DNA of 5,034 nt. It comes from Clostridia bacterium. Lineage in GTDB: Bacteria; Bacillota; Clostridia; Oscillospirales; QAMX01. Position numbers and translations under genes: made by a program. The stretch lies in NCBI GenBank assembly GCA_024404415.1, contig JAKSPX010000139.1, forward strand, positions 1 to 5,034, read 5' to 3'. Positions 1 to 5,034 of the stretch are shown here, piece after piece (within the stretch, counting starts at the first letter, position 1; the number at the start of each line of letters is the position of its first letter). A model generated the notes under the pieces. The model was not told the origin of the DNA. It did not search any database and worked only from the letters and a program-made list of their open reading frames with translations.

Positions 1-417
1 CATTGGACGGTCGTCGGCGACGAAGTGTCGTATAATCATCACGAAGGCCCCAACGTCTTCTCCTTCGGCGGGAAAAACTGGATGATCACCGACGAATGGG
101 ATGGCCTCGGCGTTTATGAGACCGCGGATTTCTGCCATTTCAAGCGAAACGGCGTCATCCTGAAGGACGGCGGACATAGGAAGACCGACGGCACCAAGGG
201 ACACCACGCCGACGTCCTCGTCAATAACGGGAATGCCTGGATCTTCTATTTCTGCGTCCCGTGGGATATCGAAAACGGGGATGTGACCTATGGCACGCTC
301 CCCGCAAGCGAGCGCAGCCATCACGTCGTGCAGGCGGCCAAGCTCGAGATCGTCGACGGCAAGCTCGTCTGTAACCGTGACGCGGATATTGAGCTTATAC
401 TCGCCCCTGAAATCTGA
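1..417 (+). CDS. Probable beta-propeller glycoside hydrolase (GH43/GH117-like), C-terminal fragment
   Basis: The reading frame is open from the first base to a TGA at 415-417 and gives 138 residues, so the gene begins upstream of the window. An internal GTG at 25 is in frame but is not a credible start, because coding sequence continues before it. The fragment is rich in aromatic residues and short beta-strand blocks. Two blocks look like blades of a five-bladed propeller glycosidase: 'EGPNVFSFGGKNWMITDEW' (about residues 15-33), followed by a 'VYETADFCHF' strand, and 'GHHADVLVNNGNAWIFYF' (about residues 68-85). Such enzymes hydrolyse plant or host polysaccharide side chains; no substrate can be read from this part. 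The last 50 residues look like a closing strand pair. There is no membrane segment or added carbohydrate-binding module at the end. GC content resembles the housekeeping genes at the right of the window. The family assignment is by motif resemblance only; a related propeller family is the main alternative. Confidence 0.6.
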   Translation, partial: HWTVVGDEVSYNHHEGPNVFSFGGKNWMITDEWDGLGVYETADFCHFKRNGVILKDGGHRKTDGTKGHHADVLVNNGNAWIFYFCVPWDIENGDVTYGTLPASERSHHVVQAAKLEIVDGKLVCNRDADIELILAPEI

Positions 418-466
418 GATACAAAGCGTTCGAGAACAAAACATTAGCCAGAAACTGGATAATATA

Positions 467-503
467 AACAATGCTCCCCCAGCTTTACTGGGGGAGCATT
501 GTT
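467..503. terminator. Perfect 16-bp inverted repeat, probable bidirectional terminator
   Basis: The arms AACAATGCTCCCCCAG (467-482) and CTGGGGGAGCATTGTT (488-503) pair without a mismatch around a 5-base CTTTA loop. The GC-rich core is flanked by A/T-rich ends, so on either strand the stem is preceded by A's and ends in U's. The site lies 50 bases after the stop of the plus-strand glycosidase gene and 123 bases beyond the stop of the minus-strand lipoprotein gene, which suits a shared terminator for convergent genes. No long U-run follows on either strand, so efficiency is uncertain. Confidence 0.75.
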
Positions 504-625
504 CATGGAAAATAGGACAGGCTTGTTGACTTACTGTCGAGAGTAAAGGTTATTAATTTTCATGACAAAACAGACATATGGTATGATTCTCTTTGATGAA
601 TTACCGGTAACTATATGATGGTTGC

Positions 626-1627
626 TTAGTTGTAAGCTTTTGTGGCTCCATATTTGGCTTCTTCTGATGTAAATCCAGAGTATTCCAGCTGGTCGACGAG
701 ACTGCTATAACTAAAAGCCATGGTGTCAAGATAACTTAGCGCTTTTTTGTATGCTTGTTCTTTCCAATCGATAGTTAAGGAATCCACCCCATAAGTTGCT
801 TCTTCTGTAGTAAAACCAGAATATTCAAGCTGGTCAATCAAGCCCATTCGACTGAAAGCCATAGTATCAATATAGTCTTTCGCTTTTAATATTGCTTGTT
901 CTTTCCAATTAACATTAAGAGAATCAACCGCAAAAGTTGCGTCCTCGGAACTATATCCAGAATATTCTAGTTGGTCAATTAAGCCAGAACGGCTAAATGC
1001 CATGACGGTTATATATGATTGGGCTTGCCGCAAAGCGTTTCGTTGTCCAGCGGATAGTTGGGTTTCTTGGCTTGATTCAGTTGCCGACTCCATTACATGA
1101 GTATTCGGCTCCACATACCCCTCACGAGAATAGATAGCATACGTATTATCGTCTGGACCCAGTACAAGGAAACCATCATCTGGCATATATGCAATAGTAA
1201 AGCTTCCAATAGGTTTCGCATCTGGATAAGCGGTAAAAACATAATCTTGGTCGATTCGCCCATCATATTTCCATTTAATATTAACGACTGTATTATCTAT
1301 GCAATAAGTTCCTGTGTAATCATCATTGATTATTACGTAGCCTGTCGCATCCCATCGATCCTCACCAATATCATACGTGATTGCGTAAAGTTTCCAATCT
1401 CCGAGGATAATACTTTCTGCGGCATTCAATGTATTGACTGGTTCAATAATAGGGGAGGACGTAGTTTCCGAATTTTGTACGCTTGTTTCAGCGATGATGG
1501 GGGTTTCATCGTGAGAGGTTTCACAACCGGTGCACAAAATGAGCGCAGAGATAGCAAGAATTAATAACACGAGAAAACGAAATTTTTTTACTACTGCCTT
1601 AGGTTCGCTGTAAATCTTTTCTTTCAT
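626..1627 (-). CDS. Lipoprotein with three Ltp-family repeats (host cell surface-exposed lipoprotein family)
   Basis: The 333-residue protein starts at ATG 1627-1625, seven bases after a perfect AGGAGG. An in-frame ATG ten codons upstream (1657) has no such site and is less likely. Residues 1-35 form a lipoprotein signal peptide: charged start, hydrophobic core 'LVLLILAISALIL', then 'CTGC' with the lipidated Cys at 35. Position -3 is Cys, which is not ideal. A Ser/Thr/Glu-rich linker follows. Residues about 66-170 form a beta-rich domain starting 'ILGDWKL' and ending 'NTYAIYSREG', reminiscent of lipocalin-like folds (weak inference). A second polar linker leads to three repeats of 47, 47 and 45 residues (196-333), each with the core '(M)AFS..(G)L(I/V)DQLEYSG(F/Y)(T/S)(S/T)E(E/D)A'. 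This is the Ltp domain of the phage TP-J34 superinfection-exclusion lipoprotein, which also occurs in many chromosomal Gram-positive proteins. The protein is expected to be anchored outside the membrane. The gene is AT-richer than its neighbours. A phage-blocking role is possible but unproven. Confidence 0.85.
   Translation of the reverse strand: MKEKIYSEPKAVVKKFRFLVLLILAISALILCTGCETSHDETPIIAETSVQNSETTSSPIIEPVNTLNAAESIILGDWKLYAITYDIGEDRWDATGYVIINDDYTGTYCIDNTVVNIKWKYDGRIDQDYVFTAYPDAKPIGSFTIAYMPDDGFLVLGPDDNTYAIYSREGYVEPNTHVMESATESSQETQLSAGQRNALRQAQSYITVMAFSRSGLIDQLEYSGYSSEDATFAVDSLNVNWKEQAILKAKDYIDTMAFSRMGLIDQLEYSGFTTEEATYGVDSLTIDWKEQAYKKALSYLDTMAFSYSSLVDQLEYSGFTSEEAKYGATKAYN
629..763 (-). repeat. 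Ltp repeat 3, slightly shortened at the C-terminus
   Basis: Encodes residues 289-333, up to the stop codon. It begins 'KEQAYKKALSYLDTMAFS' and has the core 'SSLVDQLEYSGFTSEEAKYG', but ends 'ATKAYN' instead of the 'VDSL..(D/N)W' that closes the other two units. The final tryptophan of the unit is therefore missing, which fits a natural C-terminal end of the array. Confidence 0.85.
764..904 (-). repeat. Ltp repeat 2
   Basis: Encodes residues 242-288. It begins 'KEQAILKAKDYIDTMAFS' and ends 'YGVDSLTIDW'. The 'SRMGLIDQLEYSG' core nearly matches repeat 1, while the 'KEQA' opening and the 'EEA.YG' segment match repeat 3. The unit follows repeat 1 with no linker. Confidence 0.85.
905..1042 (-). repeat. 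Ltp repeat 1
   Basis: Encodes residues 196-241 of the lipoprotein, with core 'MAFSRSGLIDQLEYSGYSSE' and end 'VDSLNVNW'. The MAFS motif begins at residue 209, and the next copies begin at 256 and 303, a constant 47-residue (141-base) period. This copy is the most diverged: it lacks the 'KEQA' opening of repeats 2 and 3 and has 'ITVMAFS' where they have 'DTMAFS'. Confidence 0.85.
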
Positions 1628-1633
1628 GATGTG

Positions 1634-1640
1634 ACCTCCT
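1634..1640 (-). promoter_or_regulatory. Strong ribosome binding site deciding the lipoprotein start
   Basis: On the minus strand AGGAGGT lies seven bases before ATG 1627-1625. It is a near-perfect match to the anti-Shine-Dalgarno sequence and places the start ten codons inside the longest open frame. The first ATG (1657) would put this site within the coding sequence. Confidence 0.85.
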
Positions 1641-1657
1641 ATTATCATTTGTCTCAC

Positions 1658-1853
1658 CGTACGAAGATGCTTTTCTGATGTTTCAAGACACTACATCGAC
1701 GATGAGTTTATTCTCATTAATGGACAATGAGGGGTTCATTAAGACAAAGGTAGATTTCCTTCTCATGCCATCCGTCTTAATATATTCAATCGTTTTGTTT
1801 TTACTTACCGATGTGATACTGGGAAACTGTCATTCCAATATCTATGATACATG
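1658..1853. other. AT-rich intergenic region between rluD-like gene and lipoprotein gene
   Basis: The 196 bases downstream of the pseudouridine synthase and upstream of the lipoprotein gene contain no convincing gene. A 68-codon plus-strand frame (1678-1884) lacks a ribosome binding site and runs into the end of the synthase gene. I could not find a convincing -35/-10 pair on the minus strand, although the lipoprotein gene probably has its own promoter here. ATGAG/CTCAT half-sites recur at 1702-1706, 1713-1717, 1727-1731 and 1762-1766. Confidence 0.5.
1815..1842 (-). terminator. Possible weak 3'-end hairpin after the pseudouridine synthase gene
   Basis: In the minus-strand transcript, 12 bases after the stop codon, GATATTGG can pair with CCAGTATC (8 bp including one U-G pair) around a 12-base loop. 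The complementary strand has a C/A mismatch at the same place, so the hairpin is better in the direction expected for transcription. No U-tract follows, so it may be an RNA 3'-end structure or nothing at all. Confidence 0.3.
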
Positions 1854-2786
1854 CTATTTGTTATACTTATTCGCAGCACGGTGAAGAAGCTCTTTGAAAT
1901 AATCAGGCAGCTCCGATTCAAAGCTCAGGTGCTCACCTGTGACGGGGTGGACAAAGCCGATGGAACGCGCGTGGAGGCACTGGCCTTTGAAATCGGGGAA
2001 GACCTTTTCGGAGGCGCGGTTGGAATAAACGGGGTCGCCGATGACGGGGTGACCGATGTGCGAAAGGTGCACACGGATCTGATGGGTGCGTCCGGTCTCA
2101 AGCTTTAATCGCAGATGGGTGGCCGGTACCGAGGGGAAGGAAGACAGCACCTCAAAATGCGTCGTGGCGTCGCGCCCGTCAGCGACCACGGCCATGCGCT
2201 TGCGGTCGACGGGGTGGCGGCCGATGGGGTAGGAGAGCGTGCCCTTTTCCTCCTTGAAATTGCCGAAGGCGAGACATTCGTAAAAGCGGTCAAAGGAATG
2301 GACCTTGATCTGCTCGGCAAGCCCGCGGTGTGCTTCATCGGATTTTGCGACGATCAGAAGGCCGGAGGTGTCCTTGTCGATGCGGTGGACGATGCCGGGG
2401 CGTATCACGCCGTTGATGCCGGAGAGCGAATCGCCGCAATGGTATAAAAGCGCATTGACCAGCGTGCCGGTCTCATTGCCCGCCGCGGGGTGCACCACCA
2501 TGCCGCGCGGCTTGTTGACCACCAAAAGGTGCGCGTCCTCATAGACGATGTCGAGCGGGATATTCTCGGGGAGCGTGTCGAGCGGCTTGGGGTCGGGGCG
2601 CGTGACCTCGTAGAGGGCGGCTTTGACCTTTTCATTCTTTTTGACGGGTTTCCCGAGAGATGTGACGCTGCCGCTTTCCAGGAGGATGGCCGCCGCGCTG
2701 CGGGAAATATCCAGTTCGGCCGCGAGCCATGCGTCGGCGCGGATGCCGAGGTCAGCCTCTTCAGGCGTCAGTTTCAGGAGTTCCAT
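1854..2786 (-). CDS. rluD: RluA/RluD-family 23S rRNA pseudouridine synthase
   Basis: The 310-residue product has the usual length of the family. Residues about 14-60 form an S4-type RNA-binding domain ('RADAWLAAELDISRSAAAIL', then 'VTSLGKPVKKNEKV'). The catalytic domain follows with 'LLVVNKPRGMVVHP' (87-100), the signature 'HRIDKDTSGLL' (134-144) with Asp137 as the expected catalytic nucleophile, and 'TGRTHQIRVHLSHIGHPVIG' (231-250) followed by 'DPVY'. RluD-type enzymes isomerise uridines in helix 69 of 23S rRNA in the cytoplasm; the exact target cannot be read from sequence, and related members (B. subtilis YlyB) are named only by family. The start ATG at 2786 has AAGGA five bases upstream and lies inside the lspA reading frame, giving a 26-base overlap and probable translational coupling. 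The order ileS-lspA-rluD is conserved in many Firmicutes. No frameshift or missing motif is seen. Confidence 0.9.
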   Translation of the reverse strand: MELLKLTPEEADLGIRADAWLAAELDISRSAAAILLESGSVTSLGKPVKKNEKVKAALYEVTRPDPKPLDTLPENIPLDIVYEDAHLLVVNKPRGMVVHPAAGNETGTLVNALLYHCGDSLSGINGVIRPGIVHRIDKDTSGLLIVAKSDEAHRGLAEQIKVHSFDRFYECLAFGNFKEEKGTLSYPIGRHPVDRKRMAVVADGRDATTHFEVLSSFPSVPATHLRLKLETGRTHQIRVHLSHIGHPVIGDPVYSNRASEKVFPDFKGQCLHARSIGFVHPVTGEHLSFESELPDYFKELLHRAANKYNK

Positions 2787-3306
2787 TTTCGTCCTTCTTT
2801 TTCTCGTCCGGGAAGTGATGAATGAAGAGGAGGTACACGCCGAGCAGCACCGCGCCCACCGTGATGAAGCAGTCCGCCACGTTGAAGACGGCGAAACGCA
2901 CGAATAATACCTCGATCATGTCCACGACGTAGCCGTAGGCAAAGAAGTCGATGATGTTGCCAATGCCGCCGCCGAGCACCATGGAGAGCGACAAAAAGCC
3001 GAGCCAGTGCTGGAGATCTGAAAAGAGGATGAACCACAAAATGAGGATCATCCCGAGGATGCGTAAAGTCACGAGCACCCACGGCGCTTTGTCAAACATA
3101 CCGAAGGCCATGCCGGTGTTCTCCACGTAGGTAAGGCCCAGAATACCCGGGAGCGGGATCTTGTCGGGCTTTCCGGCAAGAGATGTAAGCGTGGCGGATT
3201 TGGAAAGACGGTCGAGGATCTCAATGATAACGACAGTCAGAAAGGGCAGTAGATAACGCATTTTGCCGCCAAACTGCGGATTTTTGATGCGAAACAGTTG
3301 ATTCAT
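2761..3306 (-). CDS. lspA: Lipoprotein signal peptidase (prolipoprotein signal peptidase II)
   Basis: This aspartic membrane protease removes the signal peptide from lipidated prolipoproteins. The 181 residues contain four predicted membrane segments (about 17-35, 74-96, 101-119 and 140-163). Family motifs are 'DRLSK' (32-36), 'VENTGMAFG' (61-69), 'GGGIGNIID' (112-120), 'YGYVVDM' (124-130) and 'FNVAD' (141-145). The conserved aspartates 120, 129 and 145 are all present; 129 and 145 match the catalytic pair of the Pseudomonas structure. Phe121 stands where the family nearly always has Arg after 'GN..D'. The tail 'DEKKKDENGTPETDA' is charged and cytosolic. Start: ATG 3306 has GAAAGG eight bases upstream and is preferred. 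Met16 (3261) would give the more usual length, with the first helix right at the N-terminus, so it remains possible. An intrinsic terminator ends only 20 bases before the start codon. Confidence 0.92.
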   Translation of the reverse strand: MNQLFRIKNPQFGGKMRYLLPFLTVVIIEILDRLSKSATLTSLAGKPDKIPLPGILGLTYVENTGMAFGMFDKAPWVLVTLRILGMILILWFILFSDLQHWLGFLSLSMVLGGGIGNIIDFFAYGYVVDMIEVLFVRFAVFNVADCFITVGAVLLGVYLLFIHHFPDEKKKDENGTPETDA

Positions 3307-3326
3307 AGAAAATGCCTTTCATCTTG

Positions 3327-3363
3327 AAAAAAACGGCACACACCGATCGGTCTGCGCCGTTTT
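3327..3363 (-). terminator. Rho-independent terminator after ileS
   Basis: In the minus-strand transcript AAAACGGC (3363-3356) pairs perfectly with GCCGTTTT (3337-3330). The inner part continues the stem through one G-U pair and one C/C-position mismatch up to the palindrome ACCGATCGGT (3342-3351), leaving a GATC tetraloop. Seven consecutive T's (3333-3327) follow. The hairpin begins 20 bases after the ileS stop codon. It has the classic terminator form for ileS, but it ends only 20 bases before the lspA start. Confidence 0.88.
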
Positions 3364-3383
3364 GTCATGCAGAGTAGAGGAGA

Positions 3384-5034
3384 TTATTCGCGGACCGCCG
3401 CGGCGCAGCGGGCGCAGAGGGTGGGATGCTCGTGATCGTGGCCGACCGTCTTGGAGACCGTCCAGCAGCGTTCGCACTTTTCGCCTTCGGCGGGTGCGAT
3501 CTCGACGGAGAATTCAGCGGATTCTTCGAGGATGACCTCGGAGCAGATGAAGACGGTGGCGAGCACGTCCTTGCAGGATGCGAGGAAGGCGTAGTCTTCG
3601 CCGGCTTTGATGACCACCTTGACTTCGAGGGACTTGGCGACCTTCGCGTCTTCCATGGCCTTCTTGACCTTGTCGCGCAGGGCGAGCAGCTTATCCCACT
3701 TTTCGCCGATCTTCTCGTCGTTCCAGGCCGGGTTGACCTTGGCCATGTCGTGATACACGGCGGCTTCCTTGCGGACGTCGGAGGTGTGGGGCATGAAGGT
3801 CCAGATCTCGTCGGAGGTGAAGGCGAGGATCGGGGTGAGCAGTCTGACCATGCCGTCGAGGATGAGGTACATGGCGGTCTGCGCACTGCGGCGGAGGGTG
3901 CTGTCCTTCTTCTCGCAGTAGAGGCGATCCTTGATGACGTCAAGGTAGAAGTTGGAGAGCTCAACGACGCAGAAGTTGCGGATGGAGTGGTAAACCACGT
4001 GATATTCGTAATTTTCGTAGCCCTCGATGCACTTTTCGACCAGCTTGTTGAGGCTCATGCGCGCCCAGCGGTCGATCTCTTCCATCTCCTCGTAGGGCAC
4101 CATGTCGGTGTCGGGAGTGAAGCCGTCGAGGTTGCCGAGAATGAAGCGGCAGGTGTTGCGGATCTTGAGGTAGGCCTGCGAGAGCTGCTTGAAGATGTCG
4201 TCGGAAACGCGGACGTCCACACGGTAGTCGCTGGAGGCGACCCAGATGCGGAGAAGGTCGGCGCCGAACTTCTTGATGATCTCTTCGGGGGCGATGGAGT
4301 TGCCGAGCGACTTGTGCATGGCCTTGCCTTCACCGTCGACGACCCAGCCATGGGTCAGGACGTTCTTATAAGGAGCGCCGCCCTGAGTGGCGACAGCGGT
4401 GAGAAGCGAGGACTGGAACCAGCCGCGGTACTGGTCGGCACCTTCGAGGTACATATCGGCGGGCCACTGAGTGGCGTCGTTTTTCTCGAGGGAGGCGATG
4501 CGGGTGGCGCCGGAATCGAACCAGCCGTCGAGGGTATCGGTCTCCTGATGGAAGTGCTTGCCGCCGCAGTGCGGGCAGGTGAAGCCTTCCGGCAGGATCT
4601 GGTCGGCGGTGAGTTCATACCAGGCGTTGGAACCCTTTTCACCGAAGAGCTTGGAGACCGCTTCGATGGATTCGGCGGTGCAGACCGGCTTGCCGCAGTC
4701 TTCGCAATAGAAGACCGGGATCGGCAGGCCCCAGTGGCGCTGACGGGAGATGCACCAGTCGGCTCTCTCGCGTACCATGCTCTGGATGCGGTCCTTGCCC
4801 CAGGCGGGCAGCCAGGTCACGTTCTCGCAGGCGGCGACGGCGGCGTCCTTGAAGGCTTCCACCGAGCAGAACCACTGCGGCGTGGCGCGGAAGATGATGG
4901 GGTTCTTGCATCTCCAGCAGTGCGGATAGGAGTGGGCGACCTTTTCGGAGGCGAAGAGGGCACCGGAGGCAATGAGGTCTTCGAGGATGGCCTTGTTGGA
5001 ATCCTCATAGTACATACCGGCGAACTTCCCGGCG
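3384..5034 (-). CDS. ileS: Isoleucyl-tRNA synthetase, C-terminal part (5' end outside window)
   Basis: Charges tRNA-Ile with isoleucine in the cytoplasm. About 549 residues are visible; the frame continues upstream of Met at 5015 as 'AGKFAG', so that ATG is internal. Numbering from that Met: 'CWRCKNPIIFRATPQWFC' (33-50), 'DWCISRQRHWGLPIPVFYC' (86-104), the Cys pairs of a zinc-ribbon-like insert (C104/C107 and C147/C150), 'TLDGWFDSG' (161-169), 'YLEGADQYRGWFQSSLL' (189-205), the KMSKS-type loop as 'KAMHKS' (231-236), the helical anticodon-binding domain (about 275-430), and a C-terminal Cys4 zinc site (C514, C517, C534, C537) with 'CERCW' and 'CARC'. This zinc-finger tail marks the common bacterial IleS type. 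The HIGH motif and most of the editing domain lie off the window. The gene ends with TAA at 3384-3386 and is followed by a terminator. In Firmicutes ileS is often controlled by a T-box leader, which would lie outside this window. Confidence 0.97.
   Translation of the reverse strand, partial: AGKFAGMYYEDSNKAILEDLIASGALFASEKVAHSYPHCWRCKNPIIFRATPQWFCSVEAFKDAAVAACENVTWLPAWGKDRIQSMVRERADWCISRQRHWGLPIPVFYCEDCGKPVCTAESIEAVSKLFGEKGSNAWYELTADQILPEGFTCPHCGGKHFHQETDTLDGWFDSGATRIASLEKNDATQWPADMYLEGADQYRGWFQSSLLTAVATQGGAPYKNVLTHGWVVDGEGKAMHKSLGNSIAPEEIIKKFGADLLRIWVASSDYRVDVRVSDDIFKQLSQAYLKIRNTCRFILGNLDGFTPDTDMVPYEEMEEIDRWARMSLNKLVEKCIEGYENYEYHVVYHSIRNFCVVELSNFYLDVIKDRLYCEKKDSTLRRSAQTAMYLILDGMVRLLTPILAFTSDEIWTFMPHTSDVRKEAAVYHDMAKVNPAWNDEKIGEKWDKLLALRDKVKKAMEDAKVAKSLEVKVVIKAGEDYAFLASCKDVLATVFICSEVILEESAEFSVEIAPAEGEKCERCWTVSKTVGHDHEHPTLCARCAAAVRE

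Noticed and set aside
25..27. GTG as the start of the glycosidase-like gene
   Set aside because: The frame is open to the window edge with sensible coding sequence before it, and no ribosome binding site is present; the gene is simply cut by the window.
526..556. Possible plus-strand promoter, TTGACT followed by TATTAA
   Set aside because: The spacing would be 19 bases, the second box matches only 4 of 6 positions, and no plus-strand gene follows.
1097..1564. Plus-strand frame of 155 codons antisense to the lipoprotein gene
   Set aside because: It lies wholly opposite a well-supported gene with signal peptide, linkers and domain, and its product shows no recognisable motif.
1641..1646. GATAAT as a -10 box for the lipoprotein gene
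   Set aside because: It directly abuts the AGGAGG site, so a transcript starting after it would lack a normal leader, and no -35 box lies at the right distance.
1678..1884. Plus-strand frame of 68 codons with a hydrophobic middle, a possible small membrane protein
   Set aside because: There is no ribosome binding site before the ATG at 1678, it runs into the 3' end of the pseudouridine synthase gene on the other strand, and hydrophobic codons are expected in AT-rich DNA.
2115..2907. Several plus-strand frames opposite rluD and lspA
   Set aside because: These are antisense shadows that stay open because of GC-rich third positions in the real genes; no start signals and no family motifs.
3365..4911. 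Alternative minus-strand frames within ileS, rich in Arg, Ser, Pro and Thr
   Set aside because: Their composition is that of out-of-frame GC-rich coding sequence, and the IleS frame accounts for the DNA with all its motifs.
1..5034. CRISPR arrays, tRNA or rRNA genes, insertion sequences
   Set aside because: No short regularly spaced repeats, no tRNA cloverleaf sequence, no rRNA-like stretch and no transposase motifs were seen on either strand; the only regular repeat is the protein-coding Ltp array.

Overview
The window looks like the chromosome of a low-GC-phylum but GC-moderate anaerobe, most likely a gut-type Clostridia (Oscillospiraceae/Ruminococcaceae-like). The reasons are the ileS-lspA-rluD gene order typical of Firmicutes, the 'KAMHKS' form of the IleS signature loop, a Gram-positive type lipoprotein with Ltp repeats, and a strong AGGAGG ribosome binding site. 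This placement is inferred from protein character, not from a database match.

Layout. At the left edge, bases 1-417 (+) hold the C-terminal end of a probable five-bladed beta-propeller glycoside hydrolase. It is followed by a perfect 16-bp inverted repeat (467-503) that probably acts as a terminator between two convergent genes. Bases 626-1627 (-) encode a lipoprotein with a signal peptide, a beta-rich middle domain and three 47-residue Ltp repeats, the domain known from the phage TP-J34 superinfection-exclusion lipoprotein. This gene and its flanks (about 504-1853) are visibly AT-richer than the rest, suggesting acquisition by transfer.

The right 3.2 kb is housekeeping and reads right to left. 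It holds the C-terminal part of isoleucyl-tRNA synthetase (ileS, 3384 to beyond 5034), a strong intrinsic terminator (3327-3363), lipoprotein signal peptidase (lspA, 2761-3306) and an RluD-family rRNA pseudouridine synthase (1854-2786). The last two genes overlap by 26 bp.

How they fit together. ileS and rluD serve translation (tRNA charging and 23S rRNA modification). LspA removes signal peptides from lipidated prolipoproteins, so the Ltp-repeat lipoprotein two genes downstream would be one of its substrates. That is a general enzyme-substrate relation and does not by itself prove a dedicated system. The points most worth a second look are the Ltp lipoprotein in its AT-rich island, the terminator that ends about 20 nt before the lspA start codon, and an unusual Phe in LspA where the family has Arg.
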